Shown in pieces: positions 7,002 through 11,916 of a stretch of DNA of 11,916 bases. Each line of letters starts with the position of its first letter. Position 1 is the first letter of the stretch. The translations under genes were made by a program, and so were the position numbers. Location of the stretch: positions 1 through 11,916 of the forward strand of contig JAVBMO010000067.1 in NCBI GenBank assembly GCA_031552355.1, read 5' to 3'. Source of the stretch: JAVBMO01 sp031552355 (lineage in GTDB: Bacteria; Bacteroidota; Bacteroidia; Bacteroidales; P3). A model generated the notes under the pieces. It did no database searches. It had not been told where the DNA came from and saw only the letters and a list, made by a program, of their open reading frames with translations.

Positions 7002-8714
7002 ATGAATCTAAATTCCACCATTCTTGAAGTAGATAATTTGCGTATAGAATGCAGAACCGACGACACTTTTCAAGAAGTGGTACATGGAATATCTTTTTCC
7101 CTGCAAAAAGGCGAAACTTTGGGCATTTTGGGCGAATCGGGCTCTGGAAAATCTTTGTCGTGCCTTGCCATTCTGCAATTGCTCGAAAAAAATGCCATTA
7201 AGGTAACCCAAGGTTCCATTTTGTATCATGCAGAAAATCACTCTTTCGATCTTCTGAAACTTTCTGAAAAGGAAATTCAAAAAGTGAGGGGAAACCGCAT
7301 CGGAATGATCTTTCAGGAACCTATGACTTCGCTCAATCCTGTGAAAAAATGCGGAAAGCAGGTGGTGGAAGCCTTGCAAACCCATACCAAAATTTCTTTC
7401 AAGGAAGCCAAGGCCAAGGTTTTGGAATTGTTTAAAGAAGTGATGCTGCCAACGCCCGAAAGGATTTTTAACAGCTATCCTTTTCAGTTGTCCGGTGGAC
7501 AGAAACAGCGTGTGGTAATAGCCATGGCATTGATTTGCAATCCCGATATTCTGATTGCCGACGAACCTACAACAGCTTTGGATGTTACAGTGCAGAAAAA
7601 TATACTCGAATTGTTGAAAAAGTTGCAAGAACGTTACCAAATGGGGATTATTTTTATTTCTCATGATTTGGGCGTTATTCAGCAAGTGGCACATAGGGTA
7701 ATGGTGCTTTATCAGGGTAGGGTAGTGGAGCAAAACACGAGGGAAAACCTTTTGCAAAATCCACAGGAAGCTTATACGCAAGGCTTATTAGCAGCTAAAC
7801 CAAGCATGAACAGTGAACGGTTGTTGCATTTGCCCACGGTAAACGATTTTGTAAATAAAAAAGAACTTTCGCAACAGACCGAAAATCTTGAAGAACGTAA
7901 GGAACGCCATCAAGAAATTTATTCTCAAAAGCCGATTATCCGTTTAGAAAATGTGGTAGTAAGTTTTCCCGTAAAAAAGAATTTTTGGGGCAAAACCGTG
8001 AACTCGTTTCAAGCGGTCAATAAATTGTCTTTCAGTTTATATAAAGGCGAAACTTTGGGTTTGGTAGGAGAGTCCGGCTGTGGAAAAACCACCTTGGGCC
8101 GCACCATTCTTCAGTTGATAAAAAATCAGGAAGGCAATATTTTTTACCATGAAAAGGCTTTGAATCAGCTTTCTGACAGTGAAATGCGGAAATTGCGCTG
8201 CGAAATGCAAATAGTGTTTCAAGATCCTTACGCATCCTTGAATCCACGAATGACCATAGGGGAAATTCTTCAAGAACCGATGAGTGTTCACAAAATTTAC
8301 AATACGGCTTTGGAGCGCGAAAACAGGGCTTTTGAATTGTTGGAACTTGTGGGAATTGAACGACAAAGTTTTCGTCGTTATCCGCACCAATTCTCAGGCG
8401 GACAAAGACAACGCATAGCCATTGCACGCGCTTTGGCTTTGAATCCTAAATTTATTATCTGCGACGAATCTGTTTCAGCTCTTGATGTATCGGTGCAAGC
8501 CCAGGTATTGAATTTGTTGAATGAACTCAAAAAAGAGTTTGGCTTAACCTATTTGTTTATTTCACATGATTTGTCTGTGGTCAAATACATGTCAGACCGT
8601 ATGGTGGTTATGCAAAGCGGCAATATTGTGGAAATGGGCGAAGCCGATTTGATTTATGAAAATCCTTCTTCTGCCTACACCCAAAAATTGATAGATTCTA
8701 TTCCGTTGGTGTAG
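7002..8714 (+). CDS. Peptide-type ABC transporter ATP-binding protein with two fused nucleotide-binding domains (DppD-DppF/YejF-like)
   Basis: A 570-residue cytoplasmic ATPase made of two complete nucleotide-binding domains, resembling the DppD and DppF subunits fused in YejF and GsiA. Domain 1 has Walker A GESGSGKS (44-51), Q-loop Q105, signature LSGGQ (163-167), Walker B ILIADE (183-188) and switch H221. Domain 2 has Walker A GESGCGKT (356-363), Q407, FSGGQ (464-468), Walker B FIICDE (484-489) and H522. All catalytic residues are present in both, so both sites should hydrolyse ATP. A charged linker of about 35 residues separates them. Each domain ends in an oligopeptide-type tail (NPQEAYTQGL and NPSSAYTQKL). 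The likely role is powering uptake of peptides or a related solute. No permease or binding protein lies nearby, so partners must be elsewhere. The ATG at 7002 is preferred over a TTG two codons upstream. Confidence 0.95.
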   Translation: MNLNSTILEVDNLRIECRTDDTFQEVVHGISFSLQKGETLGILGESGSGKSLSCLAILQLLEKNAIKVTQGSILYHAENHSFDLLKLSEKEIQKVRGNRIGMIFQEPMTSLNPVKKCGKQVVEALQTHTKISFKEAKAKVLELFKEVMLPTPERIFNSYPFQLSGGQKQRVVIAMALICNPDILIADEPTTALDVTVQKNILELLKKLQERYQMGIIFISHDLGVIQQVAHRVMVLYQGRVVEQNTRENLLQNPQEAYTQGLLAAKPSMNSERLLHLPTVNDFVNKKELSQQTENLEERKERHQEIYSQKPIIRLENVVVSFPVKKNFWGKTVNSFQAVNKLSFSLYKGETLGLVGESGCGKTTLGRTILQLIKNQEGNIFYHEKALNQLSDSEMRKLRCEMQIVFQDPYASLNPRMTIGEILQEPMSVHKIYNTALERENRAFELLELVGIERQSFRRYPHQFSGGQRQRIAIARALALNPKFIICDESVSALDVSVQAQVLNLLNELKKEFGLTYLFISHDLSVVKYMSDRMVVMQSGNIVEMGEADLIYENPSSAYTQKLIDSIPLV

Positions 8715-9564
8715 ACGGAATATTTTTAAAAGGTTTTTGGGATGCTAAGCCAATCAGTCCGGCCTGAATAATTTCGCCTGTTTCGGGATTTAGCTCTGAA
8801 CCCAAAAGACTGTGAGGAATGGAATAAACAAGCAACATGATTATAACAGCAATTATTGTCCACAAGCGAGAAGGTTTTTTGTAGTTTTTGTAACAGGCAA
8901 ATGCAAAAACCAAAATCATAATCAAGGTTTTATTGTCGGTTAAATCCCAACCAAAAGGAATTCCTGTCCAAAATTCACCAAAAGCATACTTTTGCACAAT
9001 AGGGCCCAAAATCATTCCTCCAATAAACAATAAGAGTGTACTCCAAAGAAATGTACGTACATATTTTCTGAAATTAGTCAAGGCCATTAATCCGGCAACT
9101 ACAGCCAAGAACATGCCCAAGAACATGGTAATAATGTGTGAAATCAATAAAATATCGGGAACAGGGTCTTTGTAGCGAACAAGTAAGAAGGGTGTATGGT
9201 AAATCGTTGTGCCATCTGTCAATAAGATTTGATATTCCACTTTCCCTGCTGCGGATTGTTTTGGTAAATAGGCTTTTAAACCTTTTTCTGTGTGCTCTAA
9301 AATGTCACCGCAGAAAGGTGTTTGTGAAGGATAAATTCTGTAAGAAATAGTTCCACTTATATTTGTGTTATCCACAGGAATTTCTATTGCAGATTCTTCA
9401 TTTGTAGAAAGGCTTCGGGTAAATTTCAGTTTATAGTCTTTGTGGTTTAAATTTACCGTTTCTTTATAAGGATGGGTAGGGCCTGTCATCCGTTGAAAAA
9501 CGGCAGCTCCGGTAGTAATTAAAAAGCCTAATATCCAGATGAGTATGATTTTTAAAAGTTTCAT
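8698..9564 (-). CDS. Predicted inner-membrane protein with periplasmic beta domain, family not recognised
   Basis: A 288-residue protein with one N-terminal membrane segment (about 4-23). A soluble, beta-rich region follows (about 30-132), then four further hydrophobic segments (about 137-162, 171-191, 212-226, 234-252) and a short polar tail. Between segments 3 and 4 lies a W/D-rich loop, FGEFWTGIPFGWDLTDNK (195-212). This looks like a conserved functional motif, and it faintly resembles the tryptophan-rich WD loop of CcsA/CcmF cytochrome c assembly proteins; that comparison is only an analogy. H143 and H251 lie in or next to membrane segments and could bind heme or metal, which is speculative. 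I recall similar proteins as uncharacterised in Bacteroidota. The gene overlaps the convergent ABC gene by 17 bases at its 3' end and has its own promoter-like box. It appears to be a single-gene transcript. Confidence 0.88.
   Translation of the reverse strand: MKLLKIILIWILGFLITTGAAVFQRMTGPTHPYKETVNLNHKDYKLKFTRSLSTNEESAIEIPVDNTNISGTISYRIYPSQTPFCGDILEHTEKGLKAYLPKQSAAGKVEYQILLTDGTTIYHTPFLLVRYKDPVPDILLISHIITMFLGMFLAVVAGLMALTNFRKYVRTFLWSTLLLFIGGMILGPIVQKYAFGEFWTGIPFGWDLTDNKTLIMILVFAFACYKNYKKPSRLWTIIAVIIMLLVYSIPHSLLGSELNPETGEIIQAGLIGLASQKPFKNIPSTPTE
8699..8727 (+). terminator. Rho-independent terminator overlapping two convergent stop codons
   Basis: An 8-bp perfect stem, TATTCCGT (8699-8706) with ACGGAATA (8715-8722), encloses an 8-base loop and is followed by TTTTT (8723-8727). 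This is a good plus-strand terminator for the ABC gene. The TAG of the ABC gene (8712-8714) is at the end of the loop, and the minus-strand TAG (8698-8700) overlaps the start of the stem. The minus-strand side lacks a U-run, so it is likely to act in one direction only. Confidence 0.7.
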
Positions 9565-9593
9565 TTTAGAAAATTTTATTTAGCTATAAGTAT

Positions 9594-9621
9594 GCAGTTT
9601 CCCTTAAAATTTGGAAACTGC
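9594..9621 (-). promoter_or_regulatory. 5'-leader hairpin of the membrane-protein transcript
   Basis: GCAGTTTCC (9594-9602) and GGAAACTGC (9613-9621) form a perfect 9-bp inverted repeat with a 10-base loop. It lies immediately downstream of the -7 box at 9621-9628, so the transcript would begin at or inside the stem, about 50 bases before the ATG at 9564. It may stabilise the 5' end of the message or bind a dimeric regulator that overlaps the start site. Confidence 0.5.
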
Positions 9622-9628
9622 AAAGATA
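9621..9628 (-). promoter_or_regulatory. Bacteroidota -7 promoter box for the membrane-protein gene
   Basis: The minus strand reads TATCTTTG, an exact TAnnTTTG match about 57 bases upstream of the ATG. No clear TTG is found at the -33 spacing. Confidence 0.5.
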
Positions 9629-9713
9629 CACAAAACCTAATTATGGTTGAGTTAAGCAGGGAGAGGAATTTGTATTTTTAAAGTTAAATGGGGTTCCGCT
9701 ACAAATTTTATCT

Positions 9714-9721
9714 TATCTTTG
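9714..9721 (+). promoter_or_regulatory. Bacteroidota -7 promoter box for the SPOR-domain gene
   Basis: TATCTTTG matches TAnnTTTG exactly and ends 23 bases before the ATG at 9745. It falls inside the longer reading frame that starts at 9688, which supports the shorter start. The -33 region has only a weak TTC. Confidence 0.55.
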
Positions 9722-9744
9722 CAGAAAGAAACTTATGTAATTTC

Positions 9745-10191
9745 ATGAAAAAAATAGTTCTATATACATTTTTTGTTCTTGTTGCCCTACCTGCATTTTC
9801 TCAAAAAAAAGGAAAAGGCTCGATAGAAATTGTGGCAGACAAAAAGGTTGCTGAATTGGTGGATTTACATGTTCTTTTCAATGAAAGAATAAGAACTATT
9901 CCGGGTTACCGGATTATGATAGCTTCTTTGTCTGGAAATAATTCAAAATCAAATGCTTTTGGGATTAAAGATAATTTTCAAAAAAGTAATACCGATGTAA
10001 CTGCTTATTTGGTTTTTGAAGAACCTAATTTCAAGGTAAAAGTGGGGGATTTTAAAACCCAGTTAGAGGCTTTTGCATTCCTGCAACAAATTAAATCAAC
10101 GTATCCAAATGCGTACATTATCAAAGATAATGTGTATCCCAATAAATTTGTTTCCACAGATCAATCTACAGACGACGACTTAGATAATTGA
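9745..10191 (+). CDS. Exported SPOR-domain protein
   Basis: A 148-residue exported protein. It has a signal peptide (MKKIVLYTFFVLVALPAFSQ) with probable cleavage after residue 19 or 20, a short basic stretch, then a SPOR fold from about 54 to 129. The fold is marked by GYRIMIASLSG (54-64) and the second half YLVFEEPNFKVKVGDF followed by KTQLEAFAFLQQIKSTYPNAYII. SPOR domains bind septal peptidoglycan stripped of stem peptides, so a periplasmic role near division sites or the cell wall is likely. The acidic tail (STDDDLDN) is a minor oddity. The chosen ATG has a true signal peptide and follows a promoter box; a start at 9688 would add 19 residues with no signal character and would include the promoter. 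Nothing nearby identifies a partner. The next gene begins 118 bases later. Confidence 0.9.
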   Translation: MKKIVLYTFFVLVALPAFSQKKGKGSIEIVADKKVAELVDLHVLFNERIRTIPGYRIMIASLSGNNSKSNAFGIKDNFQKSNTDVTAYLVFEEPNFKVKVGDFKTQLEAFAFLQQIKSTYPNAYIIKDNVYPNKFVSTDQSTDDDLDN

Positions 10192-10309
10192 TATTGGGGA
10201 TTTACCTCACATGATGTTAAGGGCAAGCAACAACAGCGTGACTAAAACGTCAAAGTAAATGACCTGACTTAATATAAATCAATTATTTACAAATTTAAAT
10301 TTTTATTTT

Positions 10310-11545
10310 ATGTTAAAAGTTCGATTAAATTTAAGGAAAGTGATTGCGATAGCAATCTGTCTCGCAGGAATGACAACAATGAGTGCCCAAAATATGGATG
10401 TTTATATGGCAGGCGAAGTTGGAAAACTTGGAAAAGCTTGGAAAAATAATACAGAATTATATTCTGTAGCGGATGGAACAAACTCTGTCAATTTCAATTG
10501 TATCTACGTCTCAGGAAATGATGTCTATATAGGTGGAACTATAAATGATGGCAGTAATACTAAAGCAGTCGTTTGGAAAAATGGTTCACTATTGTATCAA
10601 TTAACTACGGGTAATGCTCAATCTATTTCTGTTTCAGGAGATAATGTATATGTTTGTGGTAGTTATAGTACTAATGCTGTTCTTTGGGAAAACAACACAA
10701 TGACTACGCTTGGTCAGGGTTCTTATAATTCTTCATCAGATTACGTGTATTATTATGCTACAGCAATGCAGATAGTCGGCGATGATGTGTATGTCGTAGG
10801 TTATACCAATAATGATAGGTCTTATAATTCGGGTAGGATTTGGAAGAACGGAACAGAATTGTATTGGGTTGCCAATGCAGTATTCACTGACATTGCAGTA
10901 TCGGGCGACAATGTATATATTTTGGGATATAAAAAGGATGAATCGTTTCGCAAAGTTGCAACAGTTTGGAAAAACGGAGATGAATTATATTCCGATATTA
11001 CAAACAGTGATTTTTCATCAATAAGTGTTTCTGAGAATGATGTTTATGTGACAGGTTATACTAACAATGGTTCTAATAACTTTGCAAAAGTTTGGAAAAA
11101 CGGCACAGTTCTTTATCAACTCACAGATGGAGCAACAGATACGAGAGGGAATGATATTTGTGTAAAAGACAATGATGTTTATGTGTTGACAAGAACATTT
11201 GCTGCACAAAATAAAAATATTGTTTGGAAAAATGGCGTTGAATTATATGATATGGGAAGCCAGGTTGTAAATGCAATTTGTCTTCCGTCAAGTGCTACTA
11301 CTGCTGTTGAAAATATTGAAATACAAAATCCACAAAATCTACAAGTCTACCCAAACCCTGTGAAAGACAAGTTATTTATTCAAAGCGAAACAGGTATTAG
11401 CAAATTTGAAATTTACGACATTACAGGAAAGCAAATACTCACAGGTAATATGGCAAATGTTAAATCAATCAATATTTCGGCATTACCTACAGGAGTTTAT
11501 GTTTTGAAAATTGGCAATTATAGTGGGAAATTTGTGAAAGAATAA
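10310..11545 (+). CDS. Secreted seven-repeat (beta-propeller-like) protein with T9SS type A sorting domain
   Basis: A 411-residue secreted protein. The signal peptide covers about residues 1-27 (cleavage near MSA-Q). The body holds seven degenerate repeats of about 37-52 residues. Each has a tract of the type VSGDNVYVxGY (D/N-V-Y near 30, 71, 112, 159, 201, 244 and 289) followed by VWKNGxELY (W at 44, 89, 126, 178, 220, 262 and 306). Seven units with this strand pattern suggest a seven-bladed beta-propeller (inference). The C-terminal 75 residues are a type IX secretion sorting domain: LQVYPNPVKDKLFI (344-357), KFEIYDITGKQI and LPTGVYVLKI, ending in KFVKE. It should therefore cross the outer membrane through the Por/T9SS machinery and be anchored or released. 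No catalytic motif is seen; it could be adhesive or ligand-binding. No TAnnTTTG promoter box was found in the 118 bases upstream. An attC-like element follows 9 bases after the stop. Confidence 0.93.
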   Translation: MLKVRLNLRKVIAIAICLAGMTTMSAQNMDVYMAGEVGKLGKAWKNNTELYSVADGTNSVNFNCIYVSGNDVYIGGTINDGSNTKAVVWKNGSLLYQLTTGNAQSISVSGDNVYVCGSYSTNAVLWENNTMTTLGQGSYNSSSDYVYYYATAMQIVGDDVYVVGYTNNDRSYNSGRIWKNGTELYWVANAVFTDIAVSGDNVYILGYKKDESFRKVATVWKNGDELYSDITNSDFSSISVSENDVYVTGYTNNGSNNFAKVWKNGTVLYQLTDGATDTRGNDICVKDNDVYVLTRTFAAQNKNIVWKNGVELYDMGSQVVNAICLPSSATTAVENIEIQNPQNLQVYPNPVKDKLFIQSETGISKFEIYDITGKQILTGNMANVKSINISALPTGVYVLKIGNYSGKFVKE

Positions 11546-11554
11546 TATTAAAAT

Positions 11555-11693
11555 GCCAGCACCTAACTTGCTGCCTGCAAGTGGGGGGGCTGAAATCGGT
11601 AATTGAACTTTTGTCACCCGCTTCGGTTTTTGTCTCGTGGGATAGTGAAGCCGTCCGCAATCCCTCTCGCAAGCAGTCGCCAGCACGTTGTAT
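11555..11693 (+). repeat. attC-like imperfect inverted element after the T9SS gene
   Basis: The element starts with GCCAGCAC then CTAACTTGCTGCC and ends with GCAAGCAGTC, GCCAGCAC and GTTGTAT. The 8-base GCCAGCAC occurs at both ends in direct orientation (11555-11562, 11679-11686). The ends also form an imperfect inverted repeat: AACTTGCTGCC against AACGTGCTGGC on the other strand. ACCTAAC (11561-11567) fits the integron R'' pattern RYYYAAC. GTTGTAT (11687-11693) fits R' GTTRRRY with one mismatch. The interior is more G+C-rich than its surroundings (a run of seven G at 11583-11589). The position right after a stop codon is where a cassette attC site would be. No integrase is in the window, and a dispersed repeat or transposon end is an alternative. 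Confidence 0.4.
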
Positions 11694-11739
11694 GTCCTCT
11701 TACAAAGAACAACTGAAATTTTACAATCGATTATTGTAG
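11692..11739 (+). pseudogene. 15-codon ORF stub, possible truncated cassette gene
   Basis: An ATG overlapping the end of the attC-like element opens a frame reading MSSYKEQLKFYNRLL, then TAG. The composition looks protein-like and the position fits the first codons of a cassette gene, but there are too few residues to identify one. It is followed by GAGGTTGTCTAAAT (11744-11757), a string that resembles ends of some insertion sequences. It may equally be chance. Confidence 0.2.
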
Positions 11740-11791
11740 CTAAGAGGTTGTCTAAATCTTCCTGAAATAAAACACAAATAAAAAAGATGCC

Positions 11792-11888
11792 GCAACTACG
11801 TTGCTTTTAAATCAATACATTATAAATATTCTACAAAGATATCGCCACGCTGTGGCTTAAAAGCGGCATAGCCGCGTAATCTTTGTAG
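11792..11888. repeat. REP-like cluster of three short hairpins with 10-bp flanking inverted repeat
   Basis: Three hairpins of identical geometry (5-bp stem, 3-base loop) are visible: GCAAC-TAC-GTTGC (11792-11804), GCCAC-GCT-GTGGC (11844-11856) and GCGGC-ATA-GCCGC (11863-11875). The last two are enclosed by a perfect inverted repeat, CTACAAAGAT (11831-11840) and ATCTTTGTAG (11879-11888). All stems begin with GC, end with GC and differ in the middle, which suggests diverged copies of one unit. I recall similar G+C-rich hairpin units flanked by CTACAAAGAT-type arms as dispersed intergenic repeats of Bacteroidota genomes. They could be REP elements mobilised by a RAYT-type transposase, or structured RNA. 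Confidence 0.55.
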
Positions 11889-11916
11889 CAAATAATAAAA
11901 TCTACATTTATTAAAG

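Noticed and set aside
7008..7781. 257-codon minus-strand frame opposite the ABC gene
   Set aside because: It is an antisense shadow of a gene with complete ATPase motifs. It is rich in His, Phe and Gln, with no coherent domain.
9688..9744. Longer SPOR protein start at 9688
   Set aside because: The -7 promoter box at 9714-9721 would be inside the coding region, and the extension precedes a proper signal peptide.
10192..10309. Promoter or terminator between the SPOR and T9SS genes
   Set aside because: No TAnnTTTG box and no stem followed by a T-run could be found, so neither is annotated.
11792..11888. CRISPR array
   Set aside because: The hairpins differ in sequence and are irregularly spaced. 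There are no identical direct repeats with unique spacers and no cas genes.

Overview
The window looks like a chromosomal segment from a member of the Bacteroidota, probably Bacteroidales-like. The evidence is mutually consistent. Promoter-like boxes of the Bacteroidota type (TAnnTTTG, sometimes with an upstream TTG about 19-20 bases away) stand before several genes. One secreted protein ends in a type IX secretion (T9SS) sorting domain. Other genes encode a SPOR-domain protein and a TolC/adaptor efflux pair typical of the group. The DNA is A+T-rich. The species cannot be named from this sequence.

Layout, left to right. On the minus strand are an HD-domain phosphohydrolase that runs off the left edge (1-1214) and a PlsC-type acyltransferase (1302-2033), each with its own promoter-like box. 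About 420 bases follow with no convincing gene. Next is a minus-strand cluster read from 5875 down to 2489: TolC-like outer membrane channel, HlyD/MacA-type periplasmic adaptor, and an unrecognised lipoprotein. No inner-membrane pump gene accompanies them. A ZIP-family metal transporter (5983-6780, minus) lies upstream, and the efflux promoter overlaps its 3' end. A plus-strand gene for a double ATP-binding-domain peptide-type ABC protein (7002-8714) converges with an unrecognised membrane protein (8698-9564, minus). Both of their stop codons sit inside one terminator hairpin. On the plus strand come a SPOR-domain exported protein (9745-10191) and a T9SS cargo protein with seven internal repeats (10310-11545), probably a seven-bladed beta-propeller.

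The last 370 bases are the least ordinary part. Ten bases after the T9SS gene stops there is a roughly 135-base element with imperfect inverted ends that resembles an integron attC recombination site. It is followed by a 15-codon stub of an ORF, and then by three compact 5-bp-stem, 3-base-loop hairpins, two of them enclosed by a perfect 10-bp inverted repeat (a REP-like dispersed element). This end may be an accessory or mobile cassette boundary. No integrase or transposase is visible, so that reading is a hypothesis.

Most of the window is ordinary core envelope and transport biology: phospholipid synthesis, efflux, metal uptake, peptide-type ABC transport and secretion. No complete new system can be demonstrated. 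The best leads are the attC-like and REP-like tail, the pump-less efflux cluster with its lipoprotein, and the membrane protein with a conserved-looking W/D-rich loop.
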